Shown here in pieces: positions 1 through 8,655 of a DNA stretch of 64,000 nucleotides. The notes beneath the pieces are model-generated. The model saw only the letters and a program-made list of their open reading frames with translations, searched no databases and was not told the origin of the DNA. The stretch lies in contig NZ_JACWZY010000020.1 of assembly GCF_014699005.1 (NCBI RefSeq), positions 62,001-126,000 of the forward strand. Reading direction: 5' to 3'. Each line of letters opens with the position of its first letter. The stretch's first letter is position 1. This stretch comes from Spirosoma profusum (GTDB lineage Bacteria > Bacteroidota > Bacteroidia > Cytophagales > Spirosomataceae). The position numbers were made by a program, and so were the translations under genes.

Positions 1-599
1 ACCACTGCACCAATCACTAGAAACGGCGTCTGCACCGCTGATGCTTCTTCTTTCAGATATGCTTTAAATTGCGCAGGGGCCATAGCCTGCTGTTCAACTG
101 CCGATACGTTCCGACCGGAAAGAATAAACCGTCCGCCAATCAACGGAGCCAAAAAGGCAGCTAATCCATTGAACGACTGCGCAAAATTGAGCCGTTGTGT
201 AGCCGAGTCGGCATCACCCAGAACAGTAATGTAGGGATTGGCCGCCGTTTCGAGGAGTGTCAGGCCGCTAGCAATGATAAATAGTGCGATCAGGAAAAAG
301 CTGAACTGACGTAATTCTGCTGCCGGGTAAAATAGAAATGTACCACCTGCAAAAAGAATCAACCCTAATGTAATACCTGCTTTATATCCGTACCGCTTCA
401 TAAGCAGACCTGCCGGAAGCGCCATCAGAAAGTACGCGATATACGACGCCGAGTCAATCAAAGCCGACTGAAGATCAGTCAGTTGGCAGGCTTTCTTGAG
501 GTGCGGAATCAGAATTGGATTTAAGTTCAGGGCAAATCCCCACAGGAAAAAGAGTACCGTAATTAAGGCTACGGCAAAGCGGTTTGCAGGTTTAGACAC
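1..599 (-). CDS. FHS-family sugar:H+ symporter (FucP/GluP-like MFS), 3' part cut by window edge
   Basis: Inner-membrane transporter of the fucose/glucose/galactose symporter family, likely importing a hexose or deoxyhexose with protons. The reverse-strand frame stays open to base 1 and encodes about 200 N-terminal residues with hydrophobic helices. Family landmarks are visible: FLWGFALNLNPILIPHLKK near the start, a loop resembling MKRYGYKAGI, then LTLLETAANPYI, close to the LETAANPY motif of FucP. No ATG fits; the frame is closed by a stop at 618-620, so a GTG at 597-599 is the best start. A fucosidase lies beyond the island on the same strand, which makes fucose a plausible substrate. Substrate is inferred; the family is fairly certain. 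Confidence 0.8.
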   Translation of the reverse strand, partial: MSKPANRFAVALITVLFFLWGFALNLNPILIPHLKKACQLTDLQSALIDSASYIAYFLMALPAGLLMKRYGYKAGITLGLILFAGGTFLFYPAAELRQFSFFLIALFIIASGLTLLETAANPYITVLGDADSATQRLNFAQSFNGLAAFLAPLIGGRFILSGRNVSAVEQQAMAPAQFKAYLKEEASAVQTPFLVIGAV

Positions 600-1205
600 G
601 AGTTTAGGCGAGTTGGTTTAGGACTGCATAATTAGGGCAAAGAACGGATAATTACCAGTGCCATTTTGCTAAAAACTTACCTGGATACTATGCTATCTTA
701 CCCTACTTTTGATGTCCAGTATCCTGACGTATCAAAATCGAGCTTTGGTAGAATCAGTACGCGGTATCATGGCTCTTATACTGCCTTTACTGCAAACCAA
801 AGTTCATTCTAGAATGGATTGTACCGGCACTGTGGTTGTTATCTCAGCGTATTATCGGCTGGTTAGAAACCCTAACGAGTTGTTTAACAATAATGTAGGT
901 TATTATACTATCCGCCGATTACCATCCCCAATTCCTTTTAAAGACCAATTTTATCAGACTCTCATAAATAAAGCGGCCGGCCAGGTAGGAATACCCAAAT
1001 TAAGCTTAAAACCTTGTTTTAAGGTAATCCTTGATAGGCTTTCATCTTATTTCTTGCTTATTTTTGTAACAATAAGAATGACCAAGCATTTTTACTTACA
1101 GGAATAATTGGATGAGTGGAGGCTGCTATTGAACGAATATAGATAGTATTTGAAGTTCATTAGATAAGTGACCGCAAATCCATTATTTACATACTACCTG
1201 ATTTT
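600..1205. other. intergenic stretch, no convincing gene
   Basis: About 600 bases with no gene I can support. A 132-codon frame at 709-1107 on the plus strand has an unremarkable mixed composition, no recognisable domain and no promoter element, so I do not call it. Base composition becomes AT-rich towards the right end, where the island starts. A decayed gene is possible but nothing in the sequence identifies one. Confidence 0.5.
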
Positions 1206-1967
1206 ATGGCCTACAGAATATTAAATTCCGAAAATGAAATTACACACATTCTTAACGACAGGATAAAACAAACAAACGGTAATATTATAATTCAAGCAGG
1301 TCACTTCGCTTTAGTTTTTGATAAAGATTTGAATAAATTAATACCTGCAATACCGGATGACATAAGTAGCACGGAGGTCAAAAAAAAAGTATCTGAACAT
1401 CCATATATGGGGGCATTTCCTGTAAATACTTGGGAACTAGCCCTTAAAATAGCACTAGACAACCCTGATAAAAATATTAAGACTTCCATTATCGTGAATG
1501 ATTGGCAATGGGTTCCAAAATCAGGTGATGGGGCGAAAAATATTTTAAGAGAGAATTTTTATAAAAACGATTCAAATCTTCCTAATTCATTTAGAAAATT
1601 ATTGGCTAAATATAGCCTGTCTGATGACATTTTATTACCTTTAACCACTGATAAAGATTCATTAATATTTTTTGGAGAGCAAAAAATGAGGAATCGGGCT
1701 AGAAGCGAATTTTCTAAATTAGTAGAATCAAACACAGCTATCAGTTGTTCAATTGGTTATTTACCCTTTTTAAATTATGTCGACAAAACAGCTGTTGATT
1801 TATTAATAAGTTTTATTCCAAAGTCATGTAAAGAACCTATAAATTTTAGTACTGAATATTATCTGGAAAATTATTCCCAAAATCGAATAAAAATTATTAA
1901 TGTATTCTTTAATGGAATATTTGAAAGCAATTTTTTTGAACAAAGTGAATATATTGACTTTTTTTAA
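1206..1967 (+). CDS. hypothetical protein of AT-rich island
   Basis: I do not recognise this 253-residue protein. It has no signal peptide or membrane segment and is rich in Asn, Lys, Ile and Phe, as expected from its low GC. Noticeable segments are NIIIQAGHFALVFDKDL near residues 25-41, IIVNDWQWVPKSGDGAKN near 95-112, and a C-terminal Phe/Asn-rich tail. The length, the even amino-acid pattern and the ATG after a long AT-rich spacer argue for a real cytosolic protein. It converges on the cysteine desulfurase gene with about 250 bases between their stops. It could be a partner of that enzyme or an independent accessory protein; function unknown. Confidence 0.6.
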   Translation: MAYRILNSENEITHILNDRIKQTNGNIIIQAGHFALVFDKDLNKLIPAIPDDISSTEVKKKVSEHPYMGAFPVNTWELALKIALDNPDKNIKTSIIVNDWQWVPKSGDGAKNILRENFYKNDSNLPNSFRKLLAKYSLSDDILLPLTTDKDSLIFFGEQKMRNRARSEFSKLVESNTAISCSIGYLPFLNYVDKTAVDLLISFIPKSCKEPINFSTEYYLENYSQNRIKIINVFFNGIFESNFFEQSEYIDFF

Positions 1968-2214
1968 TGCTATGTATTTTTATATCATGTAGAATTTTAA
2001 TTTGGCTGTAAACATATATCTCATGAGTGTTTGTCGCTTATAAAATTTGGCTTTACTCAAATTATACTACTTGAAATTAAATCTATATACTAAAATTTAG
2101 AACAATTATTAAATATATTTTGTAAATTATAGAAATAAATAAGAATCTGGAGTTTATTATAAGCTAAATAAAACCAGTATGCGTTTTTAAGAAAATAAAA
2201 ATTCACAAAATACG

Positions 2215-3381
2215 CTACCAACTTTTCAATTTGTTGACTATATCAATAATATAATTAGTGCTATACTCGATTTCATCAGATGTTGTATAACGGCCCATGC
2301 TAAAACGAATTGATGAGTAAAGCGATTCATCAGAAACATTCATTGCTTTAAGGACATGTGATGGTTCTAAAGAGGCAGATGTGCAGGCGGAGCCAGAAGA
2401 AACTGCAATTTTCACTAAATTCGGAATTAAAAATTCACTATTTAATTCTCCAAACGAAATATTACTTACATGATTTAATCTGTGGTGTACATGGCCATTC
2501 AAAGTAGCTCCAACTATTGAAGACAGTATTTTATTTTCAAAGGAATTTCTTAAATTTAATAGCCGCGAATTCTCATCAGATAAATCATTTAATACTAACC
2601 CCAATGCTTTAGCCATACCAACTATACCTGGCACATTCAGAGTGCCAGACCTAAATCCTCGCTCGTGGTTTCCACCATCTAAAAGGGGCGTAAGTTTAAC
2701 TGCTGGTTCTTTTCTATTTACATAAAGACAACCGATTCCTTTAGGGCCGTAAAACTTATGTCCCGAAAAGCTCATTAAATCTATATTTTCATTTGACACA
2801 TCGATTGGAATTTTCCCTACTGCTTGTGTAGCATCAGTATGAAAAAGAATATCCTTTTCTCTACACAGATCACCTATTTTTTTTATTGGTAAGACCACAC
2901 CCGTTTCATTATTAGCATACATGAAAGAGGCCATAATTGTTTCTGGACGTATCGCATCTTCTATTTGATCTAATGTAATTAACCCATCTGATGACGGTTT
3001 AAGATAGGTTACCTTTGCTCCCCAACTCTCTATGTGTTTGAAAGTATCAAGAATGGCTTTATGCTCAGTCTGTAATGTAATAAAATGATTTCCTTTACTT
3101 TTATATGACTCATATACACCTTTTATTGCCAAATTATTAGCTTCTGTTGCTCCAGATGTAAATACGATTTCTTTTTCAGAGCCCCCTATCAAACTGGCTA
3201 TTTCTATTCTGGCTAAATCGACCGCTTCTAAAGCCTTCCACCCGAAAAGATGTGTCCGTGACGAGGCATTACCAAATTGAGAAGTTAAATACGGCATCAT
3301 AGCCTCTAAAACTTCTGCTGCTAGTGGTGTGGTAGCATTATAATCTAAATATATTGGAAAGTTAAGCGACATATTTTGCAA
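2215..3381 (-). CDS. cysteine desulfurase, IscS/NifS-like
   Basis: PLP-dependent class V aminotransferase that removes sulfur from cysteine and passes it on as a persulfide. The fold signature is complete: YLDYNATTPL at 11-20, FTSGATEANN at 74-83, FHTDATQAVGK at 180-190, the PLP lysine in SFSGHKFYGPKG (K209), and the mobile-loop catalytic cysteine in SSGSACTSASLEPS (C333). Length (388) is typical. ATG codons at residues 1 and 4 are both possible; the family usually starts just before the LDYNATTP segment. No iscU, sufBCDE, tRNA-thiolation or dnd genes adjoin it, so it is an orphan copy. Low GC sets it apart from the chromosome. In accessory DNA such enzymes often feed sulfur to nucleic acid modification, but no such partner is visible here. 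Confidence 0.9.
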   Translation of the reverse strand: MQNMSLNFPIYLDYNATTPLAAEVLEAMMPYLTSQFGNASSRTHLFGWKALEAVDLARIEIASLIGGSEKEIVFTSGATEANNLAIKGVYESYKSKGNHFITLQTEHKAILDTFKHIESWGAKVTYLKPSSDGLITLDQIEDAIRPETIMASFMYANNETGVVLPIKKIGDLCREKDILFHTDATQAVGKIPIDVSNENIDLMSFSGHKFYGPKGIGCLYVNRKEPAVKLTPLLDGGNHERGFRSGTLNVPGIVGMAKALGLVLNDLSDENSRLLNLRNSFENKILSSIVGATLNGHVHHRLNHVSNISFGELNSEFLIPNLVKIAVSSGSACTSASLEPSHVLKAMNVSDESLYSSIRFSMGRYTTSDEIEYSTNYIIDIVNKLKSW

Positions 3382-3878
3382 TAGTTATAGCTAATGTACA
3401 AATTTTTTAAATAAATTTAATAAATAATATCTCTATGCAAAGAATATGTATTAGATTTAAGAGCCGACTCAAGTTTAAAAAGTTCTTTTATAGTCCGTAT
3501 TTATAAACGGTGAGTAGTTAAGAAGCACTATGATGCTGTTTAACTTTGTCTATTTAGGTAACTTCTGAGATGACGTAATTTATCTGACTGGACATACGAT
3601 ATTGCTATAAAAATGCTTGGATTAGGGCAATACTTACTTGCAGATGATTAGTTATACCGCCCAAGGAATTCATGTATGATAAGTTTATTAATCAGTGGAA
3701 ATTGGGCAGTATAGAAGCATTTAAAGTCACTTTTTAATAATAACTTCCTCCAATTATTAACTAAGGCAAAGCAAATGACAGACTTAAATCTCTAGTAGAG
3801 AACTAATTTCTCAGTAAGCTTTTAAAGAATATACGTATTGAATCGCAACTTTAATTTTTACGTTCAATTTCAATAAAT
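3382..3878. other. AT-rich gap, possible gene remnant
   Basis: About 500 bases between divergent genes with no full gene. A 21-codon frame at 3672-3737 (start MYDKFINQWKLGSIEAFK) loosely recalls the segment preceding the zinc-binding core of some phage-type HNH proteins and may be a remnant; this is a weak impression. Regulatory sequences for both flanking genes should lie here but no clear TTG/TAnnTTTG pair was found. Confidence 0.35.
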
Positions 3879-5066
3879 ATGACTCCTGATCAAATAAGGT
3901 ATTCAAATGAATATTGGAAACAACGTTTTTTTTTAACTTTTCTCGAAAAGAAAGTTTATGACTTCTTAGAAGCCCTTTGTCAACAAAACAGTGTAAGAGT
4001 TGAGTCGAGAGTAAAGGACGAAAAAAGCTTTCTTGACAAAATAGATAGACCTGGTAAGTCTTATAAAGACCCAATCAATGACATCACTGATTTAGTCGGG
4101 TTTCGGGTAATTACTTATTATAAGCGGGATGTTGATATCGTAGAGGAGATTATAAGGAAGAATTTCTGCGTAGATGATACTCATACACAGGATACTTTCG
4201 AAAGATTACAGCCAAACGAATTTGGATATCTATCAAAGCACTTTATTGTCCAATTAAGCCCTGAGACATTAAAACAATTAAGTCCTGAGCGATATAGAAT
4301 ACCGGATTTTAATCATTTGATGAGAGAGTGCAAAGAACAAAAGTTTGAGATACAAGTACGTACTCTGTTGCAGCATGCCTGGGCAACTTTATCTCACAAA
4401 TTGACTTACAAAGCTGAAAATGAGGCTCCAAGAGAACTGCGCCGTAAAATTGCGATGCTAAGTGCGCTTTTAGAAACAGCAGACGACGCATCAATGAGCC
4501 TTCAAAAGCTTAGACAGGAAATTCAAGAAAAATACAGAAATGAAATAACAGCCGGGAATCTCAATGGAATTTTTATTGATGCAGAATCTGTTTCAGCCTA
4601 TTTAGAATTGTCAGATGATGCTAAAGCATGGTGGACTATTGCGCATGAAATAGGATGGCAAAGTTTAATTCCTATTCAGGTAAACCTAAACGCTATAGAT
4701 GGGATTGGCCCTGAAGATGTTGAAGCTGAAAGAAAAGAGAAAGAGAAAGAGAGGCAAAAAAGGCAAGTTTCTAATTTAATTGCTTTATTAGGTAAAGGAA
4801 AAGTTGAAAAACTATCAGAACTTGATGAAATCCTCACAAATGATAAACCTCTACGGATAAAATACCTTAGAGATTTATTTATGCAGTTACAAGCAAATAA
4901 TGAGCATGTTAGAGCAAGTATACATGATATAATACGTGCAATTGTAATAAATGTAAAATGTCAAGTGATAAGGCCAAGCGATTTGAAAGCGCTAGATTAT
5001 GACGAATCGTTAATAAACATCTTTAGCAAACTGTGTAACCTATGCGAAAAAGATAATGATGTATAG
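3879..5066 (+). CDS. RelA/SpoT-domain nucleotide synthetase (small alarmone synthetase-like)
   Basis: Predicted pyrophosphotransferase making (p)ppGpp or a related modified nucleotide. The N-terminal half is a RelA/SpoT synthetase domain: RVKDEKSFLDKI (44-55) for nucleotide binding, DITDLVGFRVITYY (68-81) with the metal-binding Asp, FGYLSKHFIV (115-124) in place of the usual GYRSLH, and FEIQVRTLLQHAWATLSHK (156-174) with the catalytic Glu157. There is no HD hydrolase, TGS or ACT domain. The C-terminal 200 residues are helical with a charged Glu/Lys stretch near 283-300. At 395 residues it is longer than RelQ/RelP. Related proteins include toxic SAS enzymes, but I see no adjacent antitoxin gene. 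Low GC and isolation suggest an acquired gene. Confidence 0.8.
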   Translation: MTPDQIRYSNEYWKQRFFLTFLEKKVYDFLEALCQQNSVRVESRVKDEKSFLDKIDRPGKSYKDPINDITDLVGFRVITYYKRDVDIVEEIIRKNFCVDDTHTQDTFERLQPNEFGYLSKHFIVQLSPETLKQLSPERYRIPDFNHLMRECKEQKFEIQVRTLLQHAWATLSHKLTYKAENEAPRELRRKIAMLSALLETADDASMSLQKLRQEIQEKYRNEITAGNLNGIFIDAESVSAYLELSDDAKAWWTIAHEIGWQSLIPIQVNLNAIDGIGPEDVEAERKEKEKERQKRQVSNLIALLGKGKVEKLSELDEILTNDKPLRIKYLRDLFMQLQANNEHVRASIHDIIRAIVINVKCQVIRPSDLKALDYDESLINIFSKLCNLCEKDNDV

Positions 5067-5276
5067 ACAACTATAAGCTTGTGTTTTAATAGGCTACATT
5101 GTGCCTGATACATTTCTATCAATAGTTGCCCAGATGCTACATACTTATTGATTTGCTGAGTCAGTGCTTTCTTACGTTCGCGTCGTTTGCTTCTTCATTT
5201 TCGCCCAAATAGTTCTGATTCGTCAGGTAGACTAATCACTACTTGGATTGGATGACGGACGTAGTATCAAGAATAC

Positions 5277-6734
5277 CTATTTCTCTACTTTAAAAACCCA
5301 GGCTGGTTGCGTGGTTAACCACTGCCGGGCCTGTTCGGGTAACGTAACAAGTATTTCCGTCGGCGACGTAGTGATTTTGAGCACTTTGGCGTAACCCAGC
5401 AGTTTTACCGTCGGTTTTCTGGCCGTCGATACGTTGTTCAGGGTGATGGTTGTCGGGGGAATTTCCTGCTCAGCGGGCAGATACGTATGATACGTAGCAC
5501 GTTCGGTACCCATATACGCCCACTTTTCCTGCCGATATGGTGCAACGGGTTTGGTATCGTAAATAGATTCGCCGTTAATACGTAGCCAGGCACCTATTTC
5601 CTGTAATCGCCCATACGCTTCGGAATGCCATTCTCCATCGGGACCAGGGGCGATGTTCAGTAGCAGATTTCCGTTTTTAGCCACGATGTCGACCAAGGTA
5701 TGAATCAGCTTTCGGGCCGATTTAAAATTCTCTTTCGGAATGTACGACCACGAATCACCCATAGTCATGCATGACTCCCACGGAATGGGCATATACGTAT
5801 CGGGGATAGATTGTTCGGGCGTTACGTAATTTTCAAACTCACCCGTTACGGTGCGGTCCACAACCAGTAATCCAGGCTGATTACTACGTCCCATCTGGGC
5901 AATACGGGCCATGTCGATGTCCTGATCGTAGGGAATGGTACGTTGCCAGCTAATGGTGGAGTCGATGGTGCTGGCCGGACGTACCCAGCCGCCATCCAGC
6001 CAGAGAATGTCGATTTTTCCATAGTCGGTCATCAACTCCTGAATCTGGTTGAACGTGAAATCTTTAAACTGCTGCCATTTCTGCGGATATTTCTTTGGCG
6101 CATACGATACGTTCCGATCTTTGGGCGGGAAATACGGGTCCCAGTAAGACGGTACGTGCCAGTCGGGTTTGGAAAAATACGCCCCCACCATAAAATTCTG
6201 ATTTCGGAAGGCTGTGAACACTTCCTTTGCTACGTTGCTACGTGGATTTTTAGAAAAAGGCGTCTTAGCATCGGTGATTTTATAATCGGTTTGTTTGGTA
6301 TCGAACATGCAGAAACCATCGTGGTGCTTGGTCGTAAACACTACGTATTTCATGCCCGCATCTTTGGCGGCTGTTGCCCAGCGTTCGGGGTTGAATTTGG
6401 TTGGATTGAAGGTCGTCTGGAGGTTTTCATACGCTCGTTTGTACTCGTACCAATTGGACGCATACGGTCCCCGACGAACACACCAGCCCTCATCTTCAGG
6501 ACATAACGACCAGGATTCGACGATACCCCACTCGCTATAGGTACCCCAGTGCATCAGCAAGCCAAATTTGATATTCTGCCATTGAGCCAGCTTCTGACGT
6601 ACCAGACTGTCTTTAGGTACTACGTAGTGTGCGTGGTTTTGTTCGGAATGCTGCTGAGCCATCAGCGCACCCGGCAGAAATGACAGAATAAAGGCTAAAC
6701 TGTGGCGGAACTTTCGGAAATAGTTGTTCTTCAT
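5277..6734 (-). CDS. alpha-L-fucosidase, GH29, exported
   Basis: Retaining glycosidase releasing L-fucose from glycans. A signal peptide spans about residues 1-26, ending after ALMA, so it acts in the periplasm or on the surface. GH29 features are clear: MHWGTYSEWG (61-70), WYEYKRAY near 95-102, FTTKHHDGFCMFDT (133-146), and ILWLDGGW with the predicted nucleophile Asp247. A short beta-rich C-terminal domain follows. The length of 485 residues fits a two-domain GH29 enzyme. It lies beside a GH18 chitinase and, across the island, the same-strand FHS transporter, consistent with fucosylated glycan use. The strand is the same for transporter, fucosidase and chitinase. Confidence 0.93.
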   Translation of the reverse strand: MKNNYFRKFRHSLAFILSFLPGALMAQQHSEQNHAHYVVPKDSLVRQKLAQWQNIKFGLLMHWGTYSEWGIVESWSLCPEDEGWCVRRGPYASNWYEYKRAYENLQTTFNPTKFNPERWATAAKDAGMKYVVFTTKHHDGFCMFDTKQTDYKITDAKTPFSKNPRSNVAKEVFTAFRNQNFMVGAYFSKPDWHVPSYWDPYFPPKDRNVSYAPKKYPQKWQQFKDFTFNQIQELMTDYGKIDILWLDGGWVRPASTIDSTISWQRTIPYDQDIDMARIAQMGRSNQPGLLVVDRTVTGEFENYVTPEQSIPDTYMPIPWESCMTMGDSWSYIPKENFKSARKLIHTLVDIVAKNGNLLLNIAPGPDGEWHSEAYGRLQEIGAWLRINGESIYDTKPVAPYRQEKWAYMGTERATYHTYLPAEQEIPPTTITLNNVSTARKPTVKLLGYAKVLKITTSPTEILVTLPEQARQWLTTQPAWVFKVEK

Positions 6735-6767
6735 GGTGCTACGTCCTTGTTAATTAACGTATTGCTG

Positions 6768-6860
6768 ACGCATAGGGGTTCGACAGGCTCAGCCTGACAG
6801 ACTACTTAACGTTGTGAATTAATCTGCTTGTCAGGCTGAGCCTGTCGAAGCCCTATGCGT
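6768..6860. repeat. large inverted repeat, 32-nt arms (dispersed intergenic type)
   Basis: Arms at 6768-6799 and 6829-6860 are reverse complements with one mismatch, around a 29-nt spacer. Each arm contains the core TTCGACAGGCTCAGCC, itself partly palindromic (AGGCTGAGCCT). Similar sequences are known as dispersed intergenic repeats in many bacteria. It sits between the chitinase and fucosidase genes and could fold in RNA to end or stabilise the transcript. Confidence 0.85.
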
Positions 6861-6922
6861 TTTCATTATACTGTAAATCAGTTAGTTAATTTATATTTAT
6901 CCTTAACTTATATTAAGTATTA

Positions 6923-8083
6923 TTACTGCTCTAATCCATTGACCAGTTTATCAAGAAGCACTGGTTGATGAAGGTCATAAATATATTCCCAGAACATCAC
7001 CCCGGCTAAACCTTTCTGTTTTACGTAGGCCAGTTTTGGTTCAAATGATTCAGGATCAGCATAGGAAATAAACGTGCGCGAATCTGGATTCCAGAGATAC
7101 GGTGCTTTGGCATCGGCGTCCCAATAGCGAACGAAGCCATTTTTGTTGATGTATTTCGCCACTAATTCGTCGTAACTGATGAAAAGATGCTTCCCAGTTG
7201 CTGGCTGATAGAGGCCATTGTCAACGGGACGCACGTTGGTCCAGCCACGCCCATAAAACGGAAGACCTAGTACAATTTTTTCGGCGGGAACGCCCACCCG
7301 AATATGCCCGTCCACCGCCGACATCGAGCTGTTACGTGACTGGTTCCCTTTTTTCGACTGCGCCAGCGGACTATGATGGCCAGTCACTTTATCGTTGCCG
7401 TGGTAAAGATCGTAGGTCATAATATTGACGTAATCGAGGTAGCGTTGCGCTTCGCCCAGATTGGTATGGTTCACAAAAGCGGTATCGCCACCGGTAGCGG
7501 CCGTAAGCAGGTAATGATTGATGCCCGTACGCTTGTCCTGTTGGCCTTGTTTGTCTAATTGGTCGCGAATGGCTTTCAGAAACAAGGTAAAATTCTCTTT
7601 GTCTTCAGGGCGGAAGATATTGCCAGCCCCAATCTGACCTGGGTATTCCCAGTCGATATCGACGCCGTCGAGATGATGTTTTTTCAAAAATGCAACCGCA
7701 CTATTTGCAAATTTCAGACGGGAATCGTTTGTCAAAGCCGCATCGGAAAAATATTTGCAGCCACCCCAGCCTCCTACCGAAATAAGCACTTTCAGGTCTT
7801 TATTGATCGCTCTGAGCGATGTTAACGCCACCAGATTAGCGGAGTCTTTGGTGGTAATGCGGGCCAGCACACCGTTCTGAGCAGGAACTGCAAAAGCGTA
7901 GTTAATGTGCGTAAGTTTATTCGGATCGATTTGAGATTTTTTCCAGCCGTTCCCACTCACATACCCAATTAGTACGCTACGTTTGGGTGGTACTGGCGTT
8001 AAATTCGTTAGCCCGATGAAAGCGAGTAAGCCAATCAGCAACGTAACGGTTGCGGTGAACAAGGGAATCCGTTTATATTTCAC
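6923..8083 (-). CDS. chitinase, glycoside hydrolase family 18, membrane-anchored or exported
   Basis: Endo-acting hydrolase of chitin or related N-acetylglucosamine polymers. The N-terminus has a hydrophobic helix (about 8-26) acting as signal peptide or anchor. The GH18 barrel shows LISVGGWGG (100-108) and the catalytic DGVDIDWEYP (139-148), with the proton donor Glu146; IMTYDLYHG and a late MFWEY strand are also typical. Length 386 covers the catalytic domain only, with no separate chitin-binding module. It follows the inverted repeat upstream of the fucosidase and is read in the same direction, but the repeat in the 188-nt gap makes a shared transcript uncertain. Confidence 0.93.
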   Translation of the reverse strand: MKYKRIPLFTATVTLLIGLLAFIGLTNLTPVPPKRSVLIGYVSGNGWKKSQIDPNKLTHINYAFAVPAQNGVLARITTKDSANLVALTSLRAINKDLKVLISVGGWGGCKYFSDAALTNDSRLKFANSAVAFLKKHHLDGVDIDWEYPGQIGAGNIFRPEDKENFTLFLKAIRDQLDKQGQQDKRTGINHYLLTAATGGDTAFVNHTNLGEAQRYLDYVNIMTYDLYHGNDKVTGHHSPLAQSKKGNQSRNSSMSAVDGHIRVGVPAEKIVLGLPFYGRGWTNVRPVDNGLYQPATGKHLFISYDELVAKYINKNGFVRYWDADAKAPYLWNPDSRTFISYADPESFEPKLAYVKQKGLAGVMFWEYIYDLHQPVLLDKLVNGLEQ

Positions 8084-8179
8084 AGTTCTTTCTTTTACGT
8101 TGCAAAGAACAAAAATATCAGTAATTTAAAAATTTTACGAACTAATCATTCTTTCGAAAATTTATTACAGAATTTATTT

Positions 8180-8578
8180 ATGGAAATATCGGCAACTGTA
8201 AGAAACACGTATCAGTACCACAGTGTGGTGGTGGCGACCAACGACGATTCAAAAGCGGTTCAGATTGCATCCAAAGCGTCGGGCTATGGTTCGTCGGTTA
8301 ATGGGGGCGAGTTGCTGCTAATGGCCTTGGCTACCTGCTTCTGTAACGATATTTATCGGGAAGCCGCCAAACGTAACATCGCTATTTCGGAAGTCGAGGT
8401 AGTATGTACGGGTGAGTTTGGGGCAGAAGGTGAGCCAGGCCGAAATTTTCGCTATAAAGCCAACGTCATTGCCGACGCTTCTGTTGAAGATATAGAAGCC
8501 TTAATAAATTATACGGATGGCGTTGCCGAAATACACAATACGTTACGACAAGGTCTATCTGTTACGTTGACGAACTAA
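8180..8578 (+). CDS. OsmC/Ohr-family protein
   Basis: Small cytosolic protein of the OsmC fold, whose members reduce organic hydroperoxides through two cysteines. The family core NGGELLLMALATCFCNDI lies at about residues 41-58 with Cys53 and Cys55 in place of the usual single helix cysteine. The second conserved cysteine of Ohr/OsmC is less obvious; VVCTGEFG near 75 is a candidate. Length 132 is normal. It is transcribed divergently from the chitinase with 96 nt between starts. Its last codons form one arm of a perfect palindrome. Peroxidase activity is inferred from family only. Confidence 0.8.
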   Translation: MEISATVRNTYQYHSVVVATNDDSKAVQIASKASGYGSSVNGGELLLMALATCFCNDIYREAAKRNIAISEVEVVCTGEFGAEGEPGRNFRYKANVIADASVEDIEALINYTDGVAEIHNTLRQGLSVTLTN

Positions 8579-8600
8579 CGTAACAGATAGACCTTGTCGT
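8545..8600 (+). terminator. perfect 24-bp palindrome overlapping the osmC-like 3' end
   Basis: Arms 8545-8568 and 8577-8600 are exact reverse complements around an 8-nt loop. The stop codon TAA (8576-8578) lies at the loop/right-arm junction, so the left arm is coding and the right arm is its mirror copy. There is no T-tract after it. A role in transcript ending or 3' protection is plausible; it also lies between convergent genes. Confidence 0.75.
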
Positions 8601-8655
8601 TGAACAGCAATTCTGTCAAACGCTAAAACAATCTCTTTGTATAGAAATGCTACGT

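Larger units (their letters stand above)
1110..5150. other. AT-rich accessory island (likely horizontally acquired)
   Basis: The block is visibly richer in A and T than the flanking DNA, has long A/T runs between genes, and carries three genes unrelated to the neighbouring sugar-utilisation functions. The pentamer TACGT/ACGTA, frequent everywhere else, occurs only 8 times in 1201-5100 by hand count, the chance level. No integrase, transposase, tRNA or flanking direct repeat was seen, so the mode of entry is unknown. Boundaries are approximate. Confidence 0.65.

Noticed and set aside
709-1107. 132-codon plus-strand frame before the island
   Set aside because: No recognisable domain, no promoter, composition not like neighbouring proteins; could be chance or a relic.
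2215-3381. Phosphorothioation (dnd) system suggested by a cysteine desulfurase
   Set aside because: No dndB, C, D, E or dndFGH-like gene is adjacent.
3879-5066. Classic toxin-antitoxin pair
   Set aside because: No small companion frame with antitoxin character within several hundred bases on either side.
5943-6506. 187-codon plus-strand frame
   Set aside because: Lies entirely opposite the well-supported fucosidase gene; a shadow of its codon usage.
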